Source of the DNA: Gammaproteobacteria bacterium
GTDB lineage: Bacteria > Pseudomonadota > Gammaproteobacteria > Pseudomonadales > Alcanivoracaceae
DNA: 64,000 bases
Reading direction: 5' to 3'
Assembly: GCA_018067045.1 (NCBI GenBank)
Contig: JAGPVL010000035.1
Span: 124,001 to 188,000 of the forward strand
Shown: positions 47,681 through 61,591 of the stretch, piece by piece
How the letters are laid out: every line of letters starts with the position of its first letter
How positions within the stretch are numbered: the first letter of the stretch is position 1
Made by a program: the position numbers and the translations under genes
The notes under the pieces: generated by a model
What the model saw: only the letters and a program-made list of their open reading frames with translations
Told to the model about the DNA's origin: nothing
Database searches by the model: none

Positions 47681-48913
47681 TTAGAAGTTACCCTGGAACC
47701 AACGCTTAAAGCGCTCGAGCCAGTTGATCTGACCGCCCGGCCCACGCACCGAACGATCATCGTGCTCATGCTTCTGTGCATACAGAAGCAGGCCTACCCC
47801 CGTGGCATAAATCGGATTACGCACCACATCGGTCAGGCCAGAAATACCCTGCGGCGAACCGAGCCGCACAGGCATATGAAATATTTCTTCAGCGAGTTCA
47901 ATCGCTCCTTCAATTTTTGAGGACCCACCGGTAAGAACGATGCCTCCGGGAATCATTTCTTCCAGACCTGAGCGACGAATTTCCGCCTGAATTAACGTAA
48001 AGAGCTCGTCATATCGGGGCTCTACGACTTCCGCAAGATTTTGACGACTCAATGTGCGCGGTGGACGCTCTCCGACACTCGGCACTTTGATCGTTTCGTC
48101 CGCACCCGTCAGCTGGGTTAACGCACAGGCATATTTAATTTTGAGCTCGTCCGCGTGTTGTTTCGGCGTACGAAGTGCCATGGCGATGTCGTTGGTCACC
48201 TGATCGCCCGCAATCGGAATGTTTGCCGTGTGGCGTATGGCGCCCTCTGTAAAGATAGCGATATCAGTTGTACCGCCACCGATATCCACCATACAAACAC
48301 CTAGCTCACGCTCATCATCCGTTAGCACCGCATAACTCGACGCCAATTGTTCAAGCGTAATATCTTCTACTTCAAGACCGCAGCGGCGCACACACTTCTC
48401 AATATTTTGCGCTGCATTGACTGCGCAGGTTACAAGGTGAACTTTCGCCTCGAGACGAATACCACTCATGCCTATTGGTTCGCGTACGCCTTCTTGATTA
48501 TCGACAATGAATTCTTGCGGCAGAATGTGTAGTACTTTTTGATCCGCCGGAATTACAACGGCTTGCGCCGCATCAATAACCCGATCGATATCTGCTTGCA
48601 TCACTTCACGATCACGAATAGCGACCATGCCATGCGAGTTCAAACTACGAATATGCGAACCTGCAATGCCTGCATAAACCGAGTGCACCTGACAGCCTGC
48701 CATCAGCTCAGCCTCTTCTACCGCACGCTGAATCGACTTCACGGTTGCTTCAATATCGACAACCACGCCACGACGCATTCCGCGAGAAGGATGTGAGCCA
48801 ATGCCGACAATTTCCATTGAACCGTCGGCGCCAGTTTGCCCGACAATCGCCACCACTTTGGAGGTGCCGATGTCCAAGCCTACGAACATTTTGTCATTAG
48901 TTACGTGTGCCAT
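47681..48913 (-). CDS. ftsA: Cell division protein FtsA
   Basis: An actin-like ATPase that ties FtsZ to the membrane, 410 aa. Phosphate-1 loop 'VGLDIGTSKVVAIVG', the FtsA-specific 1C subdomain (about 85-165), phosphate-2 'CMVDIGGGTTDIAIF' and adenosine motif 'GGIVLTGGSSKIEG' are visible. A C-terminal amphipathic helix 'WLERFKRWFQGNF' anchors it in the membrane. The frame is open upstream into ftsQ, but ATG 48913 gives the normal start. It begins 4 nt after the ftsQ stop. Confidence 0.97.
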   Translation of the reverse strand: MAHVTNDKMFVGLDIGTSKVVAIVGQTGADGSMEIVGIGSHPSRGMRRGVVVDIEATVKSIQRAVEEAELMAGCQVHSVYAGIAGSHIRSLNSHGMVAIRDREVMQADIDRVIDAAQAVVIPADQKVLHILPQEFIVDNQEGVREPIGMSGIRLEAKVHLVTCAVNAAQNIEKCVRRCGLEVEDITLEQLASSYAVLTDDERELGVCMVDIGGGTTDIAIFTEGAIRHTANIPIAGDQVTNDIAMALRTPKQHADELKIKYACALTQLTGADETIKVPSVGERPPRTLSRQNLAEVVEPRYDELFTLIQAEIRRSGLEEMIPGGIVLTGGSSKIEGAIELAEEIFHMPVRLGSPQGISGLTDVVRNPIYATGVGLLLYAQKHEHDDRSVRGPGGQINWLERFKRWFQGNF

Positions 48914-48917
48914 GGCG

Positions 48918-52039
<3,122 letters not shown>

Positions 52040-52050
<11 letters not shown>

Positions 52051-53116
52051 CGAGAACCTCCTGACAGATAGACGCCACTTTGTCGGCACTATCAATAATT
52101 GCTGCAGCACGGGCACGTACTGCGATATCTTTTAGCGTCGCGCGCGACATTTTCTCAGCCAACATGGACACCAACGCGCCCTGCTCTAATGACGACTGAG
52201 GCATTAACAACGCGGCATTTTGGTCTGACAGCCAACGCGCATTCATCGTTTGGTGGTCATCCACTGCTGTAGGCAAAGGGATAAATAACGTCGCCACACC
52301 CGCCGCGGCAACTTCGGCAACCGTGGCTGCGCCAGCGCGACAAATGACTAAATCCGCCCACGCGTAAACCGCCGCCATATCCTCAATAAACTCTTCCACT
52401 TGTGCCGTTAACGATGCCGCTTGATAAGCCTTTAGCGCTTCATCCGCGCGACCACGGCCAGCTTGATGTCGAATTTCGATTTCGCCATTAGTGCTCTCAG
52501 CAACACGCGCAAGCTCAGCAGGCAAAACGCGATTCAGTGCTAACGCGCCCTGACTGCCGCCCAGCACAAGCACCCGCAAACATCCATCACGCGAACCATA
52601 ACGCTGCTCTGGGCTGGCCATTTCAGCAATCTGCGGCCGAACCGGATTACCGACCGTTACACCGTTCGAAAACGCACCGGAAAAACCTTGCAACACCTGA
52701 CGCGCAATCACCGCAAGCACGCGATTCGTCAGTCCAGGCACTGCGTTCTGCTCATGAATCAATAACGGCACACCACTTAACTTGGCCGCCAACCCACCAG
52801 GCCCGCTGGCAAATCCACCAAAACCAATGGCCAATTTCGGCTGCGTTTTTCGGATCACTTCACGGGCTGCGATAATTGCGCTCAGCAACTTAAACGGCGC
52901 CAATAGTTTTCTGATCACGCCATTACCGCGCACACCGCTAATACTTAATAAATTGAGCGGATAATCATGTGGCGGCACCAAGCGCTCTTCGATGCCGTTT
53001 TCTGCACCCAGCCAATGAATGGCGTAACCCTTATCGCGCAACACTGCAGCCACTGTCAGCGCCGGAAAAACATGCCCGCCAGTTCCACCCGCCATAATTA
53101 GCACCGTGCTTCTCAT
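52040..53116 (-). CDS. murG: UDP-GlcNAc:lipid I GlcNAc transferase MurG
   Basis: A GT-B-fold enzyme at the inner membrane that turns lipid I into lipid II, 358 aa. The N-terminal glycine loop '[13 protein letters not shown]' (8-20), '[17 protein letters not shown]', '[12 protein letters not shown]', '[13 protein letters not shown]' and '[15 protein letters not shown]' are visible. It overlaps ftsW by 4 nt and murC by 11 nt. Confidence 0.97.
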
Positions 53117-54357
53117 AAGCGCCCTCCTGGTGCACGCACCGCAAACGGACGACGAGGCTTGATCGGCTTAACATCAGGCGAGCGCAAACGTAACTTGGCT
53201 TTCGGCTTGAGCGTTTTCTTGGCGGATGTAATAAGTGTTTGATCTTGCTCTGCTCTGAGTATCAACGCGATCATCACTGCACAAATTACTAAAGAGCTAC
53301 CGCCATAACTCACGAATGGCAAGGTCAGCCCTTTCGTCGGTAAAATGCCCATATTGACGCCCATATTAATGCACGCTTGGCTGGCAATAATGAGGCCGAA
53401 TCCAATCACCATCTGTCCGGAAAAAATATTTCCTTGCTCTAGCAAGCGCAGCGCGGTACGAAAGATCCGGAAGCACAAAAAGCTAAATAGGCCGATCAGC
53501 AATAAGTTACCCACCAAACCGAGCTCTTCAGCCGTCACCGCGTAAACGAAATCCGTATGCGCCTCTGGCAGATAGAATAGTTTCTGCACACTATTGCCCA
53601 AGCCGACACCAAAAACATGGCCACGGCCAAACGCGATCAAACTTTGCGTTAACTGATAACCGCTACCGAATTGATCCGCCCACGGATCAATAAAATTCAT
53701 CAGGCGAGCTACGCGGTAGGGCTGGGCTACGGCTATTAACGCTGCCAATCCCGCTCCGACCAATACAACCAGCAGGTAACGTTTGCTCGGTACGCCCGCC
53801 ATAAACAACATACCCATCGCCGCGACAGCCATCACCACAACAGCGCCGAAGTCAGGCTCAAGCAACAGTAAGAACATCAATAAGGCCATCAACCCTAGCG
53901 GCTTCAGAAAAGCACCCCATGACTGCTCAAGCTCCGTTCGCCATTGATGAATGTAACCCGCCAAATAAACAACAAACGCCATCTTGGCGATTTCGGAAGG
54001 TTGCACCGTAAAGCCGGCGAAACTGATCCAACGCTGCGAACCGTTCACTTCACGGCCAATCCCGGGGATCAATACCAGCACCAACACCAGCGCAGCAACT
54101 GCCAACGCCACATGGCGTAGCTTTTCTAGTAGCGCCAATGGCACCAGCATATAAGTTGCAACGCCTGCTAAAATGGCCAACGACAAATAGATACCATGGC
54201 GCATAGCAAAGTAAGATGGTGATCCCAATCGCGTTTCAGCAATCTGCAACGACGCCGACGTCACCATAACCAATCCCAGCGCCGCCAGAACCAGCACCGT
54301 AAGAAGCAGTAAAATATCTTTGGGTGGGCGTGCAACGATCACTTGATTAAGCAGCAT
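53113..54357 (-). CDS. ftsW: Peptidoglycan glycosyltransferase FtsW (SEDS)
   Basis: A ten-helix SEDS protein that polymerises septal glycan strands with FtsI, 414 aa. 'NGSQRWISFAGFTVQPSEIAK', 'LLLEPDFGAVVVM' (with the catalytic-type Asp region), 'GSGYQLTQSLIAFGRGHVFG', 'PEAHTDFVYAVTAEELG' and 'PTKGLTLPFVSYGGSSL' are signature stretches. ATG 54357 lies 11 nt inside murD. It has a basic C-terminal tail. Being inside the dcw cluster marks it as FtsW, not RodA. Confidence 0.96.
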   Translation of the reverse strand: MLLNQVIVARPPKDILLLLTVLVLAALGLVMVTSASLQIAETRLGSPSYFAMRHGIYLSLAILAGVATYMLVPLALLEKLRHVALAVAALVLVLVLIPGIGREVNGSQRWISFAGFTVQPSEIAKMAFVVYLAGYIHQWRTELEQSWGAFLKPLGLMALLMFLLLLEPDFGAVVVMAVAAMGMLFMAGVPSKRYLLVVLVGAGLAALIAVAQPYRVARLMNFIDPWADQFGSGYQLTQSLIAFGRGHVFGVGLGNSVQKLFYLPEAHTDFVYAVTAEELGLVGNLLLIGLFSFLCFRIFRTALRLLEQGNIFSGQMVIGFGLIIASQACINMGVNMGILPTKGLTLPFVSYGGSSLVICAVMIALILRAEQDQTLITSAKKTLKPKAKLRLRSPDVKPIKPRRPFAVRAPGGRL

Positions 54358-55672
54358 GGGACACCTCCCGCACTGCGCGCACAAACGCATCGCCACGATC
54401 AGCATAACCTTTAAACATATCGAAACTGGCGCACGCGGGAGATAACAAGACTGCGTCACCAGGCTCAGCCATCAACGATGCACGGCGTACCGCATCGTTC
54501 ATATCCACGGCAAATTGACACTCAACACCGTTCAAACCTGCGGCAACTTTTTGCGCATCTTCACCAATTAAAATTGCCACCCGCACATAACCGCTCGCGG
54601 CTTCTGCAAGAGGCTCAAACGTCTGTCCTTTTGCCTGACCGCCAGCAATCAATACCACCTTGCCTGATATTGCCGGACCAATGCCCTGAATAGCGGCAAT
54701 CGTTGCGCCGACATTAGTGCCCTTAGAATCGTTAAACCAGCGGACCTCACGGGACTCTGCAACAAGGTTGCAGCGATGCGGTAAGCCTGGAAATTTTTTC
54801 ACCGTCTCAAGCGCCACAACCTGATCGAGCGAAAGCGCTTCAGACATGGCCAAAACAGCCAACACGTTTAACGCATTATGATTGCCGCGCATGACCAGCT
54901 CTTCGACAGAAATAAGATCGTTGCCGTGCGCCATTAACATGCCGCGCGTTGCATCGAGTCGATAATCTGCCTGCGCATGCAAGCCAAAGGTCAGCTCACC
55001 CGCAACTGGGCGCTGCGGGCGAGTATGCTCATCGTCACGATTCCAAACCGCGACCTCACAACCGTCATAGATACGCTGCTTGGCCGCAATGTAATCCATC
55101 AATGAGACATAACGATCAAGATGGTCTTCCGAAACATTCAAAATAGACGCTACTTGAGCACCAAGACTCCATGTCGTTTCCAGCTGAAAGCTGGATAACT
55201 CCAACACGTACAACTGCGCTGACTGACCCAGCAGGTCGAGTGCCGGCGTGCCGAGATTGCCACCTGCAAATGCTCGCTTACCGCATGCTAGGGCCACATC
55301 TGCCAACAACGTCGTTACTGTGCTTTTCGCATTTGAACCGGTAATCGCCGCAATCGGCTGCGCCGCCGCACGCGCAAACAGCTCAATATCACCGATCACC
55401 TCTTTGCCCGCCGCAATTTGCTGCGCGATTTCCCGCGTCGCTACCGCAACACCTGGGCTCACGATAATGCGGCGAGCCTGCCCCATCCAACTCTCATTCC
55501 AACCGCCGAGATGCATAGGCACGCCTGCAAAAACTTTCTTCAGCTCAGCAATACCTGCTGGCTGGGCACGCGTATCGAGCACACGAACCGGTTCATTTTG
55601 GGCGTGCAGATAACGCAGGCAAGATTGCCCGCTTATCCCTAACCCAATCACCAGATCGAACGTCTCGCTCAC
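54347..55672 (-). CDS. murD: UDP-MurNAc-L-Ala--D-Glu ligase MurD
   Basis: It adds D-glutamate to the stem peptide, 441 aa. The N-terminal 'VIGLGISGQSCLRYL', P-loop 'ITGSNAKSTVTTLLAD', 'LELSSFQLETT', 'NVSEDHLDRY', 'WFNDSKGTNVGATIAAI' and 'LLSPACASFDMFKGYADRG' match MurD. The start is GTG 55672. The P-loop Ala in 'SNAKST' instead of Gly is also found in Pseudomonas MurD. There is a gap of 10 nt after mraY. Confidence 0.96.
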   Translation of the reverse strand: MSETFDLVIGLGISGQSCLRYLHAQNEPVRVLDTRAQPAGIAELKKVFAGVPMHLGGWNESWMGQARRIIVSPGVAVATREIAQQIAAGKEVIGDIELFARAAAQPIAAITGSNAKSTVTTLLADVALACGKRAFAGGNLGTPALDLLGQSAQLYVLELSSFQLETTWSLGAQVASILNVSEDHLDRYVSLMDYIAAKQRIYDGCEVAVWNRDDEHTRPQRPVAGELTFGLHAQADYRLDATRGMLMAHGNDLISVEELVMRGNHNALNVLAVLAMSEALSLDQVVALETVKKFPGLPHRCNLVAESREVRWFNDSKGTNVGATIAAIQGIGPAISGKVVLIAGGQAKGQTFEPLAEAASGYVRVAILIGEDAQKVAAGLNGVECQFAVDMNDAVRRASLMAEPGDAVLLSPACASFDMFKGYADRGDAFVRAVREVSHAA

Positions 55673-55682
55673 GTCAACTCCT

Positions 55683-56765
55683 CTAACGAATCTTCAGAGT
55701 GGCCAAACCGACCAATACTAAAATCACTGTAATAATCCAAAACCGAACAATAATTTTCGGTTCGGCCCAGCCCTTTAGCTCAAAATGATGATGAATCGGT
55801 GCCATACGAAAAATGCGGCGACCCGTTAACTTAAATGAGGCGACTTGCATCATTACGGAGACTGTTTCCATGACAAAGACGCCACCCATAATGAACAAAA
55901 CAATTTCTTGACGAACAATAACCGCCATAACACCCAACATCGCGCCGAGCGACAAAGCGCCCACGTCACCCATAAATACTTGCGCGGGGTAGGTGTTAAA
56001 CCACAAGAAACCGAGGCCGGCACCACAAACGGCAGCGACCATTACCATCAACTCACCGGCGCCAGCGATATATGGAATATGGAGGTATGATGAAAACTCA
56101 GTATGTCCCGTAGCGTAGGCAAAAATACCTAACGCGCCGGCTACCAATACCGTTGGCATAATCGCCAAGCCATCAAGTCCGTCAGTAAGGTTGACTGCGT
56201 TTGAAGTACCGGTAATCACGAAGTAGGTCAGAACGATATAAAACAAGCCGAGATTAATACTCACCGACTTAAAGAATGGGACGATTAACTGCGTTTCGGC
56301 GGGAGACTGGGCTGTCGCGTATAAAACAACCGCCGCACCTAGTGCGCCGACGGACTGCCACAAATATTTCCAACGCGCAGGCAAACCGCGCGAATCTTTC
56401 TGCACAACTTTACGCCAATCATCAACCCAGCCAATTGCCGCAAATAACGTTAATACACCAAGGGTTACCCAGACAAAGCGATTTTCAAGATTCGCCCAAA
56501 GCAGAGTCGACAGAATAATCGCAACAACAATCAGCGCTCCGCCCATGGTCGGCGTACCAGCTTTAGACAAATGACTCTTCGGCCCATCAGCACGAATAGA
56601 TTGACCGACCTGATAAAAACGCAATTTTGCAATCATGATTGGACCGACAAAAAATGCGATAAATAATGCGGTCAAAACACTCATAATGGCGCGCAAGGTA
56701 ATGTACTGCAGCACCAAAAAGCCTTTATTATATTCAGCCAAATAATCAGCCAGCCAAAGTAGCAT
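55683..56765 (-). CDS. mraY: Phospho-MurNAc-pentapeptide transferase MraY
   Basis: A ten-helix membrane enzyme that makes lipid I from UDP-MurNAc-pentapeptide and undecaprenyl phosphate, 360 aa. '[12 protein letters not shown]', '[20 protein letters not shown]', '[13 protein letters not shown]' (catalytic Asp), '[15 protein letters not shown]' and '[17 protein letters not shown]' are all present. Its ATG shares a base with the murF stop (TAATG). Confidence 0.98.
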   Translation of the reverse strand: MLLWLADYLAEYNKGFLVLQYITLRAIMSVLTALFIAFFVGPIMIAKLRFYQVGQSIRADGPKSHLSKAGTPTMGGALIVVAIILSTLLWANLENRFVWVTLGVLTLFAAIGWVDDWRKVVQKDSRGLPARWKYLWQSVGALGAAVVLYATAQSPAETQLIVPFFKSVSINLGLFYIVLTYFVITGTSNAVNLTDGLDGLAIMPTVLVAGALGIFAYATGHTEFSSYLHIPYIAGAGELMVMVAAVCGAGLGFLWFNTYPAQVFMGDVGALSLGAMLGVMAVIVRQEIVLFIMGGVFVMETVSVMMQVASFKLTGRRIFRMAPIHHHFELKGWAEPKIIVRFWIITVILVLVGLATLKIR

Positions 56766-58105
56766 TAGTGTGTTTCTCCCATTGCCCGCAAAGCCTCAAT
56801 AACAGCTTCCATGCGAGCACTGCGCGAGCCTTTAACCAGCACTGTGCCCCCTTTTTTTAATATGTCTTTTGCTCGACTCGCTGCCGCAGCAACATCGTCG
56901 GCTACAACAGCCTTGTCAGAAAATCCTGCCGCCACGGACGCCGCTGTCGGCATCGCAATCACATCACCAATTTGCGCGTGCGCAGCATACTCTCCGAGCT
57001 CATACATAATGGATTCCGCGGAGTCGCCCAGCTCGCCTAAGCGACCAATAACCAGAGCGCTGTCGCCAGGCTGATGCTTCAACCAATCAATTGCCGCTCT
57101 CACAGAACCGGGGTTGGCGTTGTAACTGTCGTCAACTAGCGTACCGCCCAGACAAGGCTGCACATTCATGCGGCCTTTCACTGGCCGCATTGTCTGCAAA
57201 CGCTGAATCGCATCACTTAGCAGAACGCCAACAGACGTTGCTGCCGCCAGCGCCATCAATGCATTGCTGACTTGATGCGTGCCCGCTAAAGGAATCGAAA
57301 GATCATAAGAGGCGCCCTGGTGCTTCAGCACACAAGAGCAATAATCTCGCTCGGAAATCACATTGGTGACTGAAAAATCATTTGATGCATCAGCGCCAAC
57401 AAAAACCAACATCAGACCTTTAGCGCGAGCAATACCCGCGAAATAATCAGCAAACGAATCATCGCGATTTATTACTGCCACAGAACCGGCTTCCATTGCA
57501 GAAAAAATCTCGGCCTTAGCGTCGGCAATACCTTGCATGCTGCCAAAGCCTTCAAGGTGAGCACCGGTCACATTGGTAATCATTGCCACCTGCGGGCGCA
57601 GCAACGATGTTGTCCATGCAATTTCGCCGGCCGCGCTTGCGCCTAGCTCCACAACAGCAAACTGGTGCTCTTCACGAAGTGACAACAACGTCAACGGTAC
57701 GCCGATATCGTTATTTAAATTACCGCGAGTCGCCAACACCCCGTCGCCCAACATGCAGGCAATCATTTCCTTTACGGTGGTTTTTCCGGCATTACCAGTC
57801 ACAGCAATACGTGACACGGCAAACTGATCTGCCCAGCCAGAGGCCAGCAAACCAAGGCCGCGACGACTATCAGCGACCTGAATATAATTCGAAAAATGCG
57901 TCGTTGGCTTTTCAACCAACGCCGAAGATGCTCCTAGACGCGCCGCCTCTTCTAAAAAGTCGTGGGCATCAAAATTTTCGCCGCGCAACGCTACAAAGAG
58001 ATCGCCGGCACGAATATTACGGGTATCTGTGCTGACATGACGGAAATCCATGTCGCTTCCCGCTAAAACACCCTGAGTCACTACAGCCGCCTGCGAAAGT
58101 TTCAC
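56765..58105 (-). CDS. murF: UDP-MurNAc-tripeptide--D-Ala-D-Ala ligase MurF
   Basis: It adds D-Ala-D-Ala to complete the pentapeptide, 446 aa. '[19 protein letters not shown]', P-loop '[15 protein letters not shown]', '[16 protein letters not shown]', '[12 protein letters not shown]' and '[19 protein letters not shown]' are typical. The GTG start (58105) overlaps the murE stop as GTGA, with GGAGGTG upstream. Confidence 0.97.
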   Translation of the reverse strand: MKLSQAAVVTQGVLAGSDMDFRHVSTDTRNIRAGDLFVALRGENFDAHDFLEEAARLGASSALVEKPTTHFSNYIQVADSRRGLGLLASGWADQFAVSRIAVTGNAGKTTVKEMIACMLGDGVLATRGNLNNDIGVPLTLLSLREEHQFAVVELGASAAGEIAWTTSLLRPQVAMITNVTGAHLEGFGSMQGIADAKAEIFSAMEAGSVAVINRDDSFADYFAGIARAKGLMLVFVGADASNDFSVTNVISERDYCSCVLKHQGASYDLSIPLAGTHQVSNALMALAAATSVGVLLSDAIQRLQTMRPVKGRMNVQPCLGGTLVDDSYNANPGSVRAAIDWLKHQPGDSALVIGRLGELGDSAESIMYELGEYAAHAQIGDVIAMPTAASVAAGFSDKAVVADDVAAAASRAKDILKKGGTVLVKGSRSARMEAVIEALRAMGETH

Positions 58106-59586
58106 TGAACACCTCCGCGTAAGCGCAATGCGTCTAGCGCAAGCTGTGCATCATCCATCGGCAACTTCTCGCCCTGAACTTCCTGCCAGCGCTCATGGCC
58201 TTTCCCTGCAATCACAATCACGTCATTCGCCGCAGCATGACTAATCGCATAAGCAATCGCCTCTTGACGATCAGCCAAGACCTGCACGTCATCACGCGCG
58301 GTAACCCCCTGAAGCATATCGGCCAAGATTGACTGAGGCTGTTCAAAGCGAGGGTTATCTGAGGTAAAGACAAGCTTATCCGCAAGACGCTCAGCAACAG
58401 CCGCCATTTGCGGACGCTTACCGACATCACGATTACCGCCACAACCCACCACACACCAAAGACGTGTGGAGAAATGGTCGCGCGCGGCTGTTAATGCTTT
58501 TTCCAAACCATCTGGCGTATGCGCGAAATCAACCAATACGCATGGGGTATTTGTTTGTGACGCCTCAACCCGCAACGCTTGCATTCGACCAGGAACCGTC
58601 GTCACTTGCTGCAATGCCGCTGCCATATCACCCGCACTAATTCCCATGCCGTGCAATACGGCAGCAACAGCCATTAAATTTTCAAGATTAAAGCGTCCGT
58701 AAAGTGGCACCTGACAACGCACGTCACCACTTGGCGTATGCAACGTAAACGCCATACCTTTGTCATTGCCCTGCCATGCAGTGCAGCGAACATCGGATTG
58801 TTCATCACCAAAGGTAATAACCGACATTTTTTTCGCTAGCGTTTCTGCTAGAGAACGCCCGCGCTCATCCGCGCGATTGATCACCGCCAGCTTCACTTCG
58901 TCACGAGAAAATAACTTCGCCTTCGCCGCGAAATACACATCCATATCGCCGTGGTAATCCAGATGATCACGGGACAGGTTGGTAAACACGGCAATAGAAA
59001 TGGGCACACCTGATAAGCGACCCTGTTCTAACGCGTGTGAAGACGCTTCAATCGCGACGATTTCAGCACCCGCCTGACGAAACTGCGCCAAACCTTTTTG
59101 TAAGGTAATGGCATCCGGTGTCGTCAAACCAGTTTCCAAGGTCTCATCAGCAAAGGTCATGCCGAGCGTACCCACCAAACCACAAGGACGACCCAGAGCC
59201 ACTAACGCATCACGTAAAAACCATGTCGTGCTGCTTTTACCATTGGTACCCGTTACCGCGACAAACTGCATCGCTTTAGCCGGCTCACCATAAAAAAGGC
59301 TTGCCACTTCGCCGACGCGATGGGGCAAGTCCGGTATACCGATAATCGGCACGCCGCCCAGCTCGGACACAGACGCGTGCTTTGCTTCCGACAACACCGC
59401 GACAGCACCAGCATGAATAGCCGCGTCAATATATTTTCGCCCATCGACACTCGCACCCGACACCGCAATAAAGCCATCACCTGGCTGCACTAAACGGCTA
59501 TCAAGTTGCAAATTATTGACCACGCAGGATGCCACCATCGGCGGCAATGACTGCTGAGGAAGCAATGCGGCGAGTGTCGCGCTCAT
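58102..59586 (-). CDS. murE: UDP-MurNAc-L-Ala-D-Glu--meso-diaminopimelate ligase MurE
   Basis: It adds the third residue of the stem peptide, 494 aa. P-loop 'VTGTNGKSSTTWFLRD', the carbamylated-Lys region, 'VDFAHTPDGLEKAL', 'VVGCGGNRDVGKRPQMA' and the motif 'TSDNPRFE' are visible. The DNPR sequence marks specificity for meso-diaminopimelate, so the peptidoglycan is of the usual Gram-negative type. Stop and start overlap the flanking genes by 4 nt. Confidence 0.97.
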   Translation of the reverse strand: MSATLAALLPQQSLPPMVASCVVNNLQLDSRLVQPGDGFIAVSGASVDGRKYIDAAIHAGAVAVLSEAKHASVSELGGVPIIGIPDLPHRVGEVASLFYGEPAKAMQFVAVTGTNGKSSTTWFLRDALVALGRPCGLVGTLGMTFADETLETGLTTPDAITLQKGLAQFRQAGAEIVAIEASSHALEQGRLSGVPISIAVFTNLSRDHLDYHGDMDVYFAAKAKLFSRDEVKLAVINRADERGRSLAETLAKKMSVITFGDEQSDVRCTAWQGNDKGMAFTLHTPSGDVRCQVPLYGRFNLENLMAVAAVLHGMGISAGDMAAALQQVTTVPGRMQALRVEASQTNTPCVLVDFAHTPDGLEKALTAARDHFSTRLWCVVGCGGNRDVGKRPQMAAVAERLADKLVFTSDNPRFEQPQSILADMLQGVTARDDVQVLADRQEAIAYAISHAAANDVIVIAGKGHERWQEVQGEKLPMDDAQLALDALRLRGGVQ

Positions 59587-61325
59587 GTACGACCTCCGTC
59601 CGGCTTACCGCCAGCAATAATGCCCGGCTTAACATCCGGTGTGATTTGCAGCGTACGCAGTACGCCCGTCATGATTTTCGAAAATACCGGTGCCGCAACA
59701 AGTCCGCCGTAATACGCACCGCCTTGCGGATCATCAATCATAACAACAGTAACAATGCGCGGATTACTGGCAGGCGCCATACCCGCAAATAGGCCGATGT
59801 AACGATCTTCTGCATAACCGCCAGCCGCAACTTTATGCACCGTGCCAGTCTTACCCGCCACTTCATAACCGGAGACCGCTGCGGTACGCGCTGTACCTTC
59901 AGTGCTCACAACCGTTTCCAGCATATTGACGAGCGTACGACTGGTGTCAGCCTTAATGACCCGCTGCCCATCAGGCAATGTCGAAACACGCTGCAACGAA
60001 AGCGGCATTTTTACACCGCCATTGGCCAATACCGCATAGGCTTGAGCGAGCTGCAATGCCGTAACCGACAAACCATATCCATAAGAAAGTGTTGCCTGCT
60101 CAATATCCCGCCACTTTGTGCGGAACGGCAACATACCGTTACTTTCACCAGGGAAACGAATTCCCGTTGCCTGACCAAAACCAAACTGCTCAAACAGTCC
60201 TGGTAGAACTTGCTGCCCCATTGATAGAGCTAACTTAGTGGTTGCAACGTTTGAGGATTTTGTTAGAACAGTCGTGATATCGATCACGCCGTAGTTGCGA
60301 TGATCGCGAATGGTTTTTCGACCGACACGTATTGTTCCAGGCCGTGTATCAATCATAGTGTTTGCTGACACCATGCCGGACTCTAGCGCCGCAGCAATCG
60401 TTAACGGCTTCACCGTCGAACCGGGCTCGAACAAATCCGTAACCGCACGATTGCGCAACGCCGCAATACTGACTCCACTACGATTATTCGGGTTGTAAGC
60501 AGGCTGGTTTACCATCGCCAAGATTTCGCCCGTTTGGGCATCCAGTACAACAACCGAACCACCGCGCGCTTTATAGCGATTGACCGCAGCAAGCAACTCA
60601 CGATACGCAACGTATTGGGCGCGCAAATCAATGCTAAGACGAACATCCTGACCTGGGCGAGCCTCATCAAGAATTTCGATATCTTGAATAACGCGACCTA
60701 GCAAATCACGAACAACTTTTTTGCGTCCTGCGTGCCCTTGCAGTACGTCGTTATACGCTAACTCGATACCCTCTTGGCCTTCGTCATCAATATTGGTAAA
60801 GCCAACAACATGGGCCGCCACCTCGCCCGCTGGGTAGTAGCGGCGATATTCCGTTAACGGATAGATGCCCGGCACTTTCTGATCTAGAACGCTTTGGGCC
60901 TGCTCAGGCGCCAAGTGCCGCGACAAATAAATAAACTCGCGATCAGGATAAGACGTTACCTTGCTCGCCAAAGTCTTGGCATCAAGCACAGGATTATTAT
61001 GCAAACGCGACCACTGCTCGCGGGCCGCTAAGGCTTCGCGAGGATTTACCCATAAAGTAATAACCGGCGTACTGACCGCCAGAGGACGACCGTCGCGATC
61101 GGTAATCAAGCCGCGATGCGCAGACAAAGGCTCAACCCGCAAATTACGGATATCACCCTGATGAGACAGAAAATCATGCTGGACAACCTGCAAATCCACC
61201 GCACGCCATACCAGCAAGCCAGCACACAGCGCCCACAAGCCAAGCAAAAAACGAAAGCGTAGCTTCAACACGCTTGCGTCATCTTGCTTGGCATCACGCC
61301 GTGTTTTTCGCTGAGCGCCATTCAT
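59583..61325 (-). CDS. ftsI: Septal transpeptidase FtsI (PBP3)
   Basis: A class B penicillin-binding protein for division, 580 aa. A cytoplasmic basic tail and one helix (about 26-47) are followed by the pedestal domain ('LITDRDGRPLAVSTPV'). The transpeptidase domain has catalytic Ser in 'FEPGSTVKPLTIA' (near 303), SxN 'KSSNVATTKLA' and 'VAGKTGTVHK'. It works with FtsW. It overlaps ftsL and murE by 4 nt. Confidence 0.97.
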   Translation of the reverse strand: MNGAQRKTRRDAKQDDASVLKLRFRFLLGLWALCAGLLVWRAVDLQVVQHDFLSHQGDIRNLRVEPLSAHRGLITDRDGRPLAVSTPVITLWVNPREALAAREQWSRLHNNPVLDAKTLASKVTSYPDREFIYLSRHLAPEQAQSVLDQKVPGIYPLTEYRRYYPAGEVAAHVVGFTNIDDEGQEGIELAYNDVLQGHAGRKKVVRDLLGRVIQDIEILDEARPGQDVRLSIDLRAQYVAYRELLAAVNRYKARGGSVVVLDAQTGEILAMVNQPAYNPNNRSGVSIAALRNRAVTDLFEPGSTVKPLTIAAALESGMVSANTMIDTRPGTIRVGRKTIRDHRNYGVIDITTVLTKSSNVATTKLALSMGQQVLPGLFEQFGFGQATGIRFPGESNGMLPFRTKWRDIEQATLSYGYGLSVTALQLAQAYAVLANGGVKMPLSLQRVSTLPDGQRVIKADTSRTLVNMLETVVSTEGTARTAAVSGYEVAGKTGTVHKVAAGGYAEDRYIGLFAGMAPASNPRIVTVVMIDDPQGGAYYGGLVAAPVFSKIMTGVLRTLQITPDVKPGIIAGGKPDGGRT

Positions 61326-61591
61326 GGCTTCACCAGTACCTTGTGGTCGCCTTCCGGCGACAGCATGTTGAGTTTTTCACGTGCCAGTCTTTCCACTCGT
61401 GTGTAAGAACCCCAAGTGCTGTGCTCCAGCAAAAGTTGCCCCCACTCAGTTTGCAATCCGTCGTGTTCCCCTTGTAGCTGCTGCGCCAAACTGGTCAACC
61501 GGCGCGTTTCATGCACGGTCCAACTCACCGCCAACGCGGACAACAAAATCAACGCTAATAGCGTAATTTCGACACCGCGTAACGCGCTCAC
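61322..61591 (-). CDS. ftsL: Cell division protein FtsL
   Basis: A small bitopic divisome protein, 89 aa: one helix (about 8-25) and a periplasmic leucine-zipper coiled coil ('TRRLTSLAQQLQGEHDGLQ'), ending in 'RVERLAREKLNML'. It forms a complex with FtsB and FtsQ. GTG start overlaps the rsmH stop. The position between rsmH and ftsI is diagnostic. Confidence 0.93.
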   Translation of the reverse strand: MSALRGVEITLLALILLSALAVSWTVHETRRLTSLAQQLQGEHDGLQTEWGQLLLEHSTWGSYTRVERLAREKLNMLSPEGDHKVLVKP